This document shows positions 10,322 through 17,628 of a DNA stretch of 64,000 nucleotides, piece by piece. The stretch covers positions 435,828-499,827 of the forward strand of contig NZ_KZ454939.1 of the NCBI RefSeq assembly GCF_002797355.1, in the 5' to 3' direction. The position numbers and the translations under genes are program-made. The DNA is from Bacillus xiapuensis (GTDB lineage: Bacteria > Bacillota > Bacilli > Bacillales > Domibacillaceae). Below the pieces are notes generated by a model. It was not told the DNA's origin and ran no database searches. It saw nothing but the letters and a program-made list of their open reading frames with translations. The number at the start of each line of letters is the position of its first letter. Within the stretch, counting starts at the first letter, position 1.

Positions 10322-10395
10322 AACAGCGGATTCTTTTTTCTCCGCTGTAAGGACAAAGGCTGCCATCGCCCTATCCGATGGCAGCGTCTTTTCCC
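10322..10395 (+). terminator. Tandem hairpins after the DUF2512 gene
   Basis: ACAGCGGA..TCCGCTGT (10323-10348) is followed by GCTGCCATCG (10359) pairing with CGATGGCAGC (10376-10385) and then GTCTTTT. The second is a convincing intrinsic terminator. Its left arm, AAAGGCTGCCATCG, recurs at 34225. Confidence 0.7.
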
Positions 10396-10500
10396 CCTGT
10401 ATTGTGCAGGCCGAACGAATCCGGGCCTGCAGGTGCCGGGATTTCCCTGCTTAGACTTATGCGTTCTGCTTTATTCTGGGAAGGGCGGCTTACGGCATCT
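10396..10500 (+). repeat. Structured intergenic repeat, copy B
   Basis: CCTGTATTGTGCAGG then CCGAACGAATCCGG. Here GCAGGCC (10406) can also pair with GGGCCTGC (10423-10430), giving one larger hairpin with ACGAAT in the loop. Same family as copy A. Confidence 0.5.
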
Positions 10501-10544
10501 TTTATTTCAGCCATAGAGGGATGAAACACTGCGCAAGAAAAAAG

Positions 10545-10573
10545 TTGACAAGTGAAAATAAAAATGAGATAAT
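10545..10573 (+). promoter_or_regulatory. Strong sigA promoter of a small RNA
   Basis: TTGACA at 10545-10550, an exact 17-bp spacer, and GATAAT at 10568-10573. One of the best sigA promoters in the window, yet no protein-coding ORF follows on this strand. Confidence 0.75.
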
Positions 10574-10579
10574 ATGTAT

Positions 10580-10759
10580 CTTACGATGTAACTTAGAACG
10601 TTTTATGTAAATAATTGGCATTCTGCTATGTTTTTGAAGTAAGACTTATTCAAACTGGAGCGGCTTCGGAGCCGCAAGGACTTAAGAGAAGGCAGGGCTT
10701 AGGTCGTTTAGGTTTATCATAAACGACAATGTAGAACAAAACCGCGGCGGTTTTATTTT
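10580..10759 (+). ncRNA. Probable small RNA, possibly a 6S RNA
   Basis: The region between the promoter at 10545 and a terminator AAAACCG-CGG-CGGTTTT-ATTTT (10737-10759) is about 180 nt with no ORF. It is hairpin-rich: GCGGCT-TCGG-AGCCGC (10660-10675) could be an apical stem; GTCGTTTA (10703) pairs with TAAACGAC (10720); and CGTTTTATG (10599) could alternatively pair with CATAAACG. In B. subtilis the 6S-2 RNA (BsrB) lies downstream of recQ (yocI), which is the same position, one gene removed. Seen: promoter, structure, terminator, absence of ORF. Inferred: the 6S identity, which is not proven by the fold I can draw. Confidence 0.5.
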
Positions 10760-10814
10760 CTGACAGAAAGTGAACAGACTCATGAAAGACGTTATGAGTT
10801 ACGGATATATGCAT

Positions 10815-10852
10815 AAAGAAATGGACGGGAGAATTCTCCCGTCCATTTCTTT
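10815..10852. terminator. Perfect 38-bp palindrome, bidirectional terminator
   Basis: AAAGAAATGGACGGGAGAA and its exact reverse complement, with no unpaired loop. It sits just after the DUF948 stop on the minus strand and after the small RNA on the plus strand (followed by ATTTTG), so it can serve both. Confidence 0.75.
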
Positions 10853-10866
10853 ATTTTGCCCGGCAG

Positions 10867-11211
10867 CTATTTTTGTTGAGGATCCGGCAGCTTGAATTTA
10901 TTTTTTTCCTCTGTGCCTGTTAAGGCCATGGCTAATTGCTTGAGCGCCGGCGGTGTTTTTTTGGCTTCGTCTATTGCCGACACCACTGCATCCTTCTTGA
11001 ATTGCATATCTTGCATGAGCTGTTTTTGATGCAGTTTTAACTCCTCTGCTTCTGATTGCAACTTGAATTGCTGCTCTTTCATCTTCTCGGCCGTGCCTTG
11101 AAGATGATTGATTTTTGGCTTCATAGATTTATAAATACCCGCTGCAGATACAGCCAAGTAAATCAAGGCGCTGATTGCGGTCGCTAAGCTTGCCCAGCCG
11201 ATGAATTCCAT
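10867..11211 (-). CDS. DUF948 (YtxG-like) membrane-anchored protein
   Basis: 114 residues: one N-terminal membrane helix (about 4-24), then a long charged coiled-coil-like helix (KINHLQGTAEKMKEQQFKLQSEAEEL..) and a short Pro/Lys tail. This is the layout of the DUF948 family, often called general stress or YtxG-like. ATG 11211 is 9 bp from GGAGG; a TTG three codons earlier touches the ribosome site and is unlikely. Function unknown; probably envelope-associated. Confidence 0.75.
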   Translation of the reverse strand: MEFIGWASLATAISALIYLAVSAAGIYKSMKPKINHLQGTAEKMKEQQFKLQSEAEELKLHQKQLMQDMQFKKDAVVSAIDEAKKTPPALKQLAMALTGTEEKNKFKLPDPQQK

Positions 11212-11367
11212 ATTATTCAACCTCCCTAATATGTAAGTTCCTTATCCCCTGTTTACCCTTTATTGTAAGCCAAATAACGATTTTTATCGCGTAAAAGTGA
11301 TGATTTATCAAAAAAATGTGGCTTTTTGCTTGAAATTGGGTAAAGCTAAGGAGGAAGGAGAGCAGCG

Positions 11368-12657
11368 ATGAAAGAAAGATGGGATTTAAAGTTAAAAAAT
11401 AATATTTGGATCATTCCAAGCTTTTATAGTTTCACGGCTTTTCTGTTAGCCGCTGTCGTAATCTGGCTGGATATTTCTCACTATCCGCTCATAAAGGCTT
11501 GGGTGCCTAATCGTTTGCTGACAAGCATTGGTTTGGCCGAAACGATATTAGGAGCCATTGCCGGCTCGCTATTAACGATGACATCCATTACCTTTTCAAC
11601 ACTAATGGTCGTTTTAACTACATACTCCGGCCAGTTTTCACCGCGCACACTGCAAAATTTCATCCGAGACAAGGTGACTCTACGAGTGCTGGGAATATTC
11701 ATGGGCGGCTTCGTTTATTCGATGTTTTCGCTTTTATTCCTTCGGGATATTCCTGGGGGACATCCGGTTATTTCGGCTGCCGTTGGCGTGATTATCGCTT
11801 TTATCTGTCTTGCTTTTTTTGCTCATTTTCTTCAGCATGTGGCTCAATCCATTCAAGTAAATAAATTGATCAGACAATTGACGGAAGATGCCACTTCCTC
11901 CATTTCTAAAATGGCACAAAGAATCGAGAAAGAAAAAAGGAGCCAGCGGGTATTTCAGTGCCCTGTTATTGAACAAAAGCAGGTAACAGTCTATACGTCC
12001 GCTGCATATGGCTTTACGCAGCTGTATGAAATTGAGCGATTATTTGATCTGGCTTGCCAAGATCAGTGCACGGTAGAAATTTTGCTGCCGATCGGTTCTT
12101 TCATTACGAGAAAAACAGAATTAATGAAAATCTACCATTCCCAAGAGCTGACAGGAAATTTCATTGACGCTGTTCAGATTGGTGATGATCGCACAACTAT
12201 GCAGGATTTAGAGTTTGGAGTCCAAAAGCTTGGAGAAATTACGCTTCGGGCTCTGGCTCCGGGAGCGAATGATCCGAACACTGCTATCGACGGGATCAAG
12301 CATATGGGCATGTGCTTGGATGAAGCAAGCCATCAGGACGGCCGCTATATCGTTTATTACGAGGGAGAAATTCCGCGGCTTATTATTGCTCAGAAACCAT
12401 TCGAAGAGGTCTTGTACCAGGCATTTTATGAAATATGCTACTCGGGTAGAGACCGGGTATCTGTGTTATTAGCTGTATTCGAAGCGTTAATTGAGATTGC
12501 TAACAAAAACACAGAAAATATTAAAGGGAAGATCTATCATTTCGGTGAATATGTTCTAAACAAAGTAGAAGAAGGCATACTAAATAAAGATGATCGAAAA
12601 AAATTGCAGGAAAAGTTCGTTATTTTGAAGAAAATTTGTAAACAGGAAAATGTTTAG
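11368..12657 (+). CDS. DUF2254 membrane protein
   Basis: 429 residues. About four membrane helices in the first 155 residues (around 13-33, 55-80, 103-125, 133-155), with the segment AGSLLTMTSITFSTLMVVLTTYSGQFSPR characteristic of DUF2254, then a roughly 270-residue soluble C-terminal part containing RALAPGANDPNTAIDG, another family hallmark. Function is unknown in the family; the N-terminal part resembles a channel or transporter module. Start supported by AAGGAGGAAGGAG. Confidence 0.85.
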   Translation: MKERWDLKLKNNIWIIPSFYSFTAFLLAAVVIWLDISHYPLIKAWVPNRLLTSIGLAETILGAIAGSLLTMTSITFSTLMVVLTTYSGQFSPRTLQNFIRDKVTLRVLGIFMGGFVYSMFSLLFLRDIPGGHPVISAAVGVIIAFICLAFFAHFLQHVAQSIQVNKLIRQLTEDATSSISKMAQRIEKEKRSQRVFQCPVIEQKQVTVYTSAAYGFTQLYEIERLFDLACQDQCTVEILLPIGSFITRKTELMKIYHSQELTGNFIDAVQIGDDRTTMQDLEFGVQKLGEITLRALAPGANDPNTAIDGIKHMGMCLDEASHQDGRYIVYYEGEIPRLIIAQKPFEEVLYQAFYEICYSGRDRVSVLLAVFEALIEIANKNTENIKGKIYHFGEYVLNKVEEGILNKDDRKKLQEKFVILKKICKQENV

Positions 12658-12712
12658 AATTTGCTGAAAGGGAAAAAGTGAGGTAAGAAAACATTTACAG
12701 GAGGCATGGGCC

Positions 12713-12820
12713 ATGAATTTTCTAATCAGCAAGGGAATGGAATCTTTTAAAAGAGAAGCTGAGCAGAATAAGCTGCAAGAAAAACAGGCGTCTAATGTCA
12801 AAGTAAGTTCTAAAAAGTAA
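12713..12820 (+). CDS. Small 35-residue protein, unknown
   Basis: ATG AAT TTT CTA ATC AGC ... AAA AAG TAA gives a 35-residue product starting MNFLISKGMESF and ending in a Lys-rich tail (KVSSKK). AGGAGG lies 8 bp before the ATG and an intrinsic terminator follows 10 bp after the stop, so this short frame has all the marks of a real gene. The first 12 residues are mildly hydrophobic and the rest is amphipathic and charged. I do not recognise a family. Confidence 0.6.
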   Translation: MNFLISKGMESFKREAEQNKLQEKQASNVKVSSKK

Positions 12821-12830
12821 CGTTTTCACT

Positions 12831-12862
12831 AAGCCATCCAGCAAGAGAGAGGGTGGCTTTTT
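12831..12862 (+). terminator. Intrinsic terminator of the 35-residue gene
   Basis: AAGCCATCC pairs with GGGTGGCTT (one mismatch/bulge) across an 11-nt loop, followed by TTTT. It also separates the small gene from mpg. Confidence 0.75.
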
Positions 12863-12890
12863 TCTGACGCATGATGAAGGAGAAGAGACA

Positions 12891-13487
12891 ATGGAAGAAA
12901 GCAAGGGATATGTGCCAGTGAAGCAGGATTTTTTTGAGCAGCCAACGATTGAGCTTGCCAAAAGCTTGCTGGGCTGCTTACTGGTAAAAGAGACGGAGGA
13001 AGGAAGAACATCAGGCTTTATTGTGGAGACAGAAGCGTATAGAGGTCCGCATGATCAAGCGGCTCATAGCTTCAGAAATCGCCGGACGAAACGAACGGAG
13101 ATTATGTTCGCTGAAGCGGGTCATGTCTACACCTATGTAATGCATACCCATTGTTTAGTCAATGTCGTCAGCGAAGAGGAAGGTGTGCCAGAAGCAGTGC
13201 TTATTCGGGCGGTAGAGCCCAAAGAGGGAATAGATTTAATGAGCGAGCGCCGCAAAGGGACAGCGTTTAAAAACTTAACGAGCGGTCCGGGAAAATTAAC
13301 GCAGGCGATGGGGATTACAATCGAGGATTACGGGAGGCGCTTTGTGGAACCGCCTTTGTTTATAGCGGAGGGATTTACGCCGGATGATATATCATCTGGC
13401 CCGCGAATCGGCATTGATAATGCAGGAGAAGCGAAGCATTACCCTTGGCGATTCTGGGTTGCTGGCAATCCCTTTGTTTCCAAATAA
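12891..13487 (+). CDS. mpg: 3-methyladenine DNA glycosylase (AAG/Mpg family)
   Basis: 198 residues, the usual length of bacterial AAG-type glycosylases (B. subtilis YxlJ). Removes alkylated purines. Motifs: LAKSLLGCLLV, GFIVETEAYRGPHDQAAHS (with the catalytic Glu and the H-bonding YRG), MFAEAGHVYTYVMHTHCLVNVV, LTSGPGKLTQAMGI and SGPRIGI. ATG 12891 is preceded by GAAGGAGAAG. A small hairpin GAAGC..GCTTC after the stop overlaps the end of the convergent gene. Confidence 0.95.
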   Translation: MEESKGYVPVKQDFFEQPTIELAKSLLGCLLVKETEEGRTSGFIVETEAYRGPHDQAAHSFRNRRTKRTEIMFAEAGHVYTYVMHTHCLVNVVSEEEGVPEAVLIRAVEPKEGIDLMSERRKGTAFKNLTSGPGKLTQAMGITIEDYGRRFVEPPLFIAEGFTPDDISSGPRIGIDNAGEAKHYPWRFWVAGNPFVSK

Positions 13488-13500
13488 AAAACGAAGCCGC

Positions 13501-14430
13501 TCAGCTTCGCTTTTCTGCCCGGAGGCGGCTATGACGTTTCTGAAGAATTAATTCTTCCAGCGAGCCGGACCCAAGCAGTACGCCAGAGATGATAAACAGC
13601 AATCCGATAAAGTGGGAGGGCAAGATCGTTTCACCCAGAATTACAGCGGCGCCCATTAAGGAGAAAAACGTGCTTAAATTCATAAAGATGGATGTTTCTG
13701 CCGCTCCGATCTGACCGATGGCGTAATTATAGATCATGTGTCCAACAGCGGTTGCAAAGACAGCAGAACAAATGAAGATGAACCATGTAAGCATGGGGGC
13801 GCCGGCTAGGCTTGCCAGCCCATCAGGCTCCTTCCACAGGCTGATAAGAAATAAGATCAGCGAGCCAAAGAAGAGCATATAGCCCGTCAGCAGCCGCGGA
13901 TCGAGCGTTTCCGCTGCCTTTCTAATTAAGATAAAGCTCAGGGCTTGTGCGAGGATGGATAAAAAGATATCGGCATCCCCCGCCGACAGCGCCCCCATTC
14001 CTTCGCTGCCTGCAAGCACAGTAAATCCAACCCCCACGCCGCCAAGAATGAAACCGATGAAGCGAATGAAGGTAGGCCTCCTGCGCAGCAGAACAGCAGC
14101 AAGCAGCGCTGTTAATAAGGGTCCCAGCCCCAAAATTAGGCCAGCGTTTGTGGCGGATGTTTCGGTCAGTCCTTCCGCTAAAAAATAGTGATGCGCGACT
14201 ACGCTCGACAGCGCCCCACCGAAGACATACTTCCACTCACCGGCATGCGGCAACCGGATGCTGCGCGACAGTCCAAGAAACAAAAACACCGTAGCCGCCG
14301 CTGTGAAAATGCGTAAAGCGGTAATGGTTGCCGGCATAAAATGACCTACTAAAATCTTGATAAATGAGACATTGAAGCCCCAGACAATCATCGTTCCTAC
14401 GAGAATTACATAGATCTTCAAGTACCTCAT
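13501..14430 (-). CDS. EamA/DMT-family transporter
   Basis: 309 residues, ten hydrophobic helices arranged as two EamA repeats (residues about 8-140 and 150-290), the drug/metabolite transporter superfamily. Substrate cannot be read from the sequence; relatives export amino acids or metabolites. ATG 14430 follows GGGGAGG and starts at MRYLKIYVILVGTMIVWGFN; 57 upstream in-frame codons have no homology and overlap repeat copy C. It converges with mpg. Confidence 0.85.
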   Translation of the reverse strand: MRYLKIYVILVGTMIVWGFNVSFIKILVGHFMPATITALRIFTAAATVFLFLGLSRSIRLPHAGEWKYVFGGALSSVVAHHYFLAEGLTETSATNAGLILGLGPLLTALLAAVLLRRRPTFIRFIGFILGGVGVGFTVLAGSEGMGALSAGDADIFLSILAQALSFILIRKAAETLDPRLLTGYMLFFGSLILFLISLWKEPDGLASLAGAPMLTWFIFICSAVFATAVGHMIYNYAIGQIGAAETSIFMNLSTFFSLMGAAVILGETILPSHFIGLLFIISGVLLGSGSLEELILQKRHSRLRAEKRS

Positions 14431-14560
14431 CGCATGCTGCCTCCCCGGTTTCCGTCCCCTTTGATTATACGATAGAAAGAGAGAAAAAGAACAGGGTGCC
14501 AAGTTTGTTTGAGAAGCACTCGTTTCTGCCACAAGTTTAGGCGGGGAGGCCGCAGCATCT

Positions 14561-14597
14561 GAATGCCGGCTTGGTTCGGGCCTGCACAATACAGGGG
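14561..14597 (-). repeat. Structured intergenic repeat, copy C (minus)
   Basis: Minus strand reads CCCCTGTATTGTGCAGG then CCCGAACCAAGCCGGCATTC, closely matching copies A and B. The flanking CCTTTGTC on the same strand also matches copy B's neighbourhood (ACAAAGG) in inverse. Confidence 0.45.
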
Positions 14598-14670
14598 ACA
14601 AAGGCCTGCCGTTTTAGTTCTTCATGTCAGCAGCAAGAGGAAGGAAGAGCCAAGAGTCATTTTATATAGA

Positions 14671-14698
14671 AAAAAGCCGCCTTTTCGCAGGCGGCTTT
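14671..14698 (-). terminator. Terminator of dctP
   Basis: AAAGCCGCCT (14673) pairs with AGGCGGCTTT (14689-14698), loop of six. Minus strand continues TTTTTTCTATAT. It lies 7 bp after the dctP stop. Confidence 0.85.
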
Positions 14699-14705
14699 CG
14701 TCTTG

Positions 14706-15995
14706 TTATTCAGCGGCTTTTGCATGCAATTCCGGAGATTGAACGGCTTCAGGCTCAGCGGCTTGATGAATCGCATTAGGGTGGAATTCATTTTCCATTT
14801 TAGATACAACCACTGTAGCTACGCCGTTTCCGATCAGGTTAGTGATCGCCCGCGCTTCTGACATGAAGCGGTCTACGCCGAGAAGAAGAGCGATTCCTTC
14901 CACTGGAATCATCGGAAAAGCGGCCAGTGTAGCAGCTAGGGTGATAAAGCCGGAACCTGTTACGCCGGCTGCTCCTTTAGAGGTGAGCATCAAGATCCCC
15001 ATCAGTGTCAGCTCTTGCCAAATAGTCAAATCCACACCGTAGGCTTGCGCAATAAAAATGGCGGCCATCGATAAGTAAATGGAGGTTCCATCGAGGTTGA
15101 AAGAATAGCCTGTCGGAACAACCAATCCAACAACCGGTTTAGAACAGCCGTACTTCTCCATTTTTTCCATCATCTTAGGTAGCGCGGATTCCGAAGAGGA
15201 GGTTCCGAGCACAAGTAAGATTTCATCTTTAATATAGGCGATAAATTTGAAAATATTAAACTTATAAAATTTCGCAATGCCTCCAAGAACAAGAATAATA
15301 AATAGAAACATCGTAATGTAAACGGATCCCATCAGCTTACCAAGCATTAATAGTGAACCTAGACCAAATTTGCCGATCGTGTAAGCCATGGCACCAAATG
15401 CGGCGATCGGAGACAGCTTCATAATCATATTAACGATGCCGAAGAAAACATCCACCAGTCTTTCAAAAAAGTCGACAACCGGCTTGGACCGCTCGCCCAT
15501 AGCCGCCATAGATAATCCGAATAAGACGGCGAAGAACAGAATCGGAAGCAATTCACCCTTTGCCAGTGCGGCGACAATATTGTCAGGGATAATGCTCATT
15601 AAGAAACTCATGAGTCCATGATCTGATTCAGCGGCCTTTTCTGTGAATTGAGAAATGTCTCCGCCCTCCACAGCGCCTGTATTAAAGCCGACTCCAGGTT
15701 TGACGAGGTTGACAACTAGAAGGCCAATCGCTAATGAGAAGGTGGTGACAATCTCAAAGTAAATCAGGGCTTTTCCGCCAATACGGCCGACTTTTTTCAT
15801 GTCTCCCATACTGCCGATGCCGATCACGACTGTCATAAAGACAATAGGAGCAATGACCATTTTGATTAATTTAATGAAGATATCTGCTAATACTTTCAGC
15901 TGTTCGCCGAAAGCAGGGAAAAGCACACCTACCATAATGCCGAGGATAATACCGATCACAACGCGAACGGTCAGGTTATTTAACGCCTTTTTCAT
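14706..15995 (-). CDS. dctP: C4-dicarboxylate / amino acid:cation symporter (DAACS family)
   Basis: 429 residues with the dicarboxylate/amino acid:cation symporter pattern: eight helices, the serine-rich loop [15 protein letters not shown], the [14 protein letters not shown] substrate/cation motif and [14 protein letters not shown]. Imports succinate, fumarate or malate with protons or sodium. Close neighbours dctB, dctS and dctR identify it as the DctP-type transporter rather than a glutamate carrier. The upstream region has a cre site just after the -10 and phased repeats further up, described separately. Start supported by AAGGAGG. Confidence 0.92.
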   Translation of the reverse strand: MKKALNNLTVRVVIGIILGIMVGVLFPAFGEQLKVLADIFIKLIKMVIAPIVFMTVVIGIGSMGDMKKVGRIGGKALIYFEIVTTFSLAIGLLVVNLVKPGVGFNTGAVEGGDISQFTEKAAESDHGLMSFLMSIIPDNIVAALAKGELLPILFFAVLFGLSMAAMGERSKPVVDFFERLVDVFFGIVNMIMKLSPIAAFGAMAYTIGKFGLGSLLMLGKLMGSVYITMFLFIILVLGGIAKFYKFNIFKFIAYIKDEILLVLGTSSSESALPKMMEKMEKYGCSKPVVGLVVPTGYSFNLDGTSIYLSMAAIFIAQAYGVDLTIWQELTLMGILMLTSKGAAGVTGSGFITLAATLAAFPMIPVEGIALLLGVDRFMSEARAITNLIGNGVATVVVSKMENEFHPNAIHQAAEPEAVQSPELHAKAAE

Positions 15996-16020
15996 TCTTA
16001 TGTTTCCTCCTTGTCTGCGT

Positions 16021-16050
16021 TGATAGCGTTTTCATGTGTTGTAAATTATA
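16021..16050 (-). promoter_or_regulatory. dctP promoter -10 with downstream cre site
   Basis: Minus strand TATAAT (16050-16045) is a perfect -10. Starting about 4 bp after the expected transcription start, TGAAAACGCTATCA (16034-16021) fits the cre consensus TGWAARCGYTWNCW at every position. CcpA bound here would block dctP when preferred sugars are present. Seen: the boxes; inferred: glucose repression. Confidence 0.7.
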
Positions 16051-16088
16051 TTAACAGACAATTTAGAAACTTAAAATTTTAGGTTATA

Positions 16089-16114
16089 TTGTTCTTTTTG
16101 TTCTTTTTGTTCAT
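16089..16114 (-). promoter_or_regulatory. Tandem 10-bp repeats upstream of dctP, likely DctR site
   Basis: GTTCTTTTT is repeated with 10-bp period (16091, 16101, with a third GTTC at 16109-16112), about 50-75 bp upstream of the dctP start point, directly after the dctB stop codon. Position and helical phasing suit an activator such as DctR. No binding consensus is known to me for it, so the link is inferred. Confidence 0.4.
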
Positions 16115-16120
16115 GAGGGA

Positions 16121-17161
16121 TTAGCGCTGGTGTTTAATTCGATCAATCCACTTTCCGCCAACTTCGTGTTCAATTTTGCGATACAGCGGGGTAAAACGGC
16201 GCTGCCATTCTTGTTTTTCTCTCTCGGTCAGTTCATGGATTGTGATAGGTGAACGGCGGCGGATATCATTCAGCTGACGCTCATTCATATTTTTGGCTGT
16301 GTTCATATTCCATGCCGTTGTTTCTTGCAAGGCTTCTAGAATGAGGGATCTTAAATCTTTGGGTAGCCCTTCCCAAAATTTTTCATTCACAATGACGACA
16401 TACCCTAAATAGCCGTGATTGGTGATCGTCAGGCTCTTTTGCACTTGATAGAGCCGCTTGGAATAGATATTAGAAACTGTATTTTCTTGACCATCTATTC
16501 GCCTGGAAGCTAAACTGCGGTATACTTCATTAAATGGGGTAACGACTGTTTGAGCTTGCAATAATTGAAATTGATTGGCGATCACTTCACCCGGCATCGT
16601 CCGAAAGGTCAGGCCTTTGAAATCTTCCGGCTTCATCAATAATTTATAGCGGCTTGTCATTTGTTTAAAGCCGTTGCTCCAGAAAGCGAGTCCCCTTATT
16701 CCTTTCTCATCAAGCATCTGCAACAATGGGTCTCTCATTGATCCGGTGAGCACCGATTGAGCGTGGGCGCTGTCGCGGAAGATAAATGGAAGATCAAGGA
16801 CTTTCCATGCGGGTACGAGATCCGTTAATCTTGAGTAAGAGGGAGCAATCATTTCCACTTTGCCGTTCTTAAGCGCTTCGAGCTCCGTATCATCGTTATA
16901 GAGGATTCCATTTTGATATAATTCAACTTGAACTCGCCCTTCAGTCTTTTGATGAACGAGTTCTGCAAAACGCTGGGCTGCTAAGCCTTTCGGAGTGTTT
17001 TCTGCAACGACATGGGAGAAGCGAAGTGTTATTTTTTGATCGAGTGTTTGCTGTTCGTCATCGTAGGAAAGCGAGCCCCCGGATGTAAAAGCATCCTTCA
17101 GCAGGGGGTATGCCAGTGCGAATACGGCGGATAACAAAAGTAGAGAAACGACTTTTTTCAT
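16121..17161 (-). CDS. dctB: C4-dicarboxylate-binding protein (TRAP DctP family)
   Basis: 346 residues with an N-terminal hydrophobic anchor or signal (KKVVSLLLLSAVFALAYPLL) and no lipobox Cys. The body is a TRAP-type solute-binding protein: LRFSHVVAENTPKG, RFAELVHQKTEGRVQVELYQNG, GLTFRTMPG with the substrate-carboxylate Arg, and NEVYRSLASRRIDGQENTVSN. No TRAP membrane subunits are nearby. In B. subtilis DctB is a co-sensor that works with DctS/DctP, and the same arrangement is likely here. It lies upstream of dctP on the minus strand, divergent from dctS. Confidence 0.88.
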   Translation of the reverse strand: MKKVVSLLLLSAVFALAYPLLKDAFTSGGSLSYDDEQQTLDQKITLRFSHVVAENTPKGLAAQRFAELVHQKTEGRVQVELYQNGILYNDDTELEALKNGKVEMIAPSYSRLTDLVPAWKVLDLPFIFRDSAHAQSVLTGSMRDPLLQMLDEKGIRGLAFWSNGFKQMTSRYKLLMKPEDFKGLTFRTMPGEVIANQFQLLQAQTVVTPFNEVYRSLASRRIDGQENTVSNIYSKRLYQVQKSLTITNHGYLGYVVIVNEKFWEGLPKDLRSLILEALQETTAWNMNTAKNMNERQLNDIRRRSPITIHELTEREKQEWQRRFTPLYRKIEHEVGGKWIDRIKHQR

Positions 17162-17628
17162 TGTGCATCACCGCTTTTATCATAACATGTTTAATGGCTG
17201 GAGATTTATTCATTTTTATGTCGCAATAGCCTGTACCCTATTCTTTTTAGACTTGTATCCTGATGTATCGTTTTATCGGGAAGATATGAAAATTGTATGC
17301 TTTCTTCGCTGTCACTGTTTTCACCTCTTTAATTATGTAGTATTTTAGTACAAAATATAGTTTTTGAATAGGCTGCAGGTTTTGAATATGCGCTATCCAA
17401 AAGAGTGAGTAAAATGGATTGACGAGGTCAAAGAAAAGAAAGATTCTACAACTCGCACCCAAGCAAATATTGATATCATACAATATGCACTCGAACGTTG
17501 GACAATCGGGACGGCAAGGAAGCCGTCACTTGTCCGAAGGCGGTTCATCCCCCACCTGCTTGCCCTCGCTTCTAGAGGCGGGAGTCTTTTCGCCTATTTC
17601 AGTTAAAAGTCGAAGGGAAGTGATCGGA
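17162..17628. other. dctB-dctS divergent region with a possible IS200/IS605 end remnant
   Basis: 467 bp with no convincing gene. A TTGACG at 17419 could be the -35 of dctS. The stretch 17497-17600 contains GGAAGCCGTCACTTGTCCGA, GGCGGTTCATC and CCTCGCTTCTAGAGGCGGGAG (in parts), which resembles the conserved right end and final tnpB codons of IS200/IS605-type elements. The open frame upstream of dctS running through it is probably a leftover, not an N-terminus. The resemblance is from memory and weak. Confidence 0.3.
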
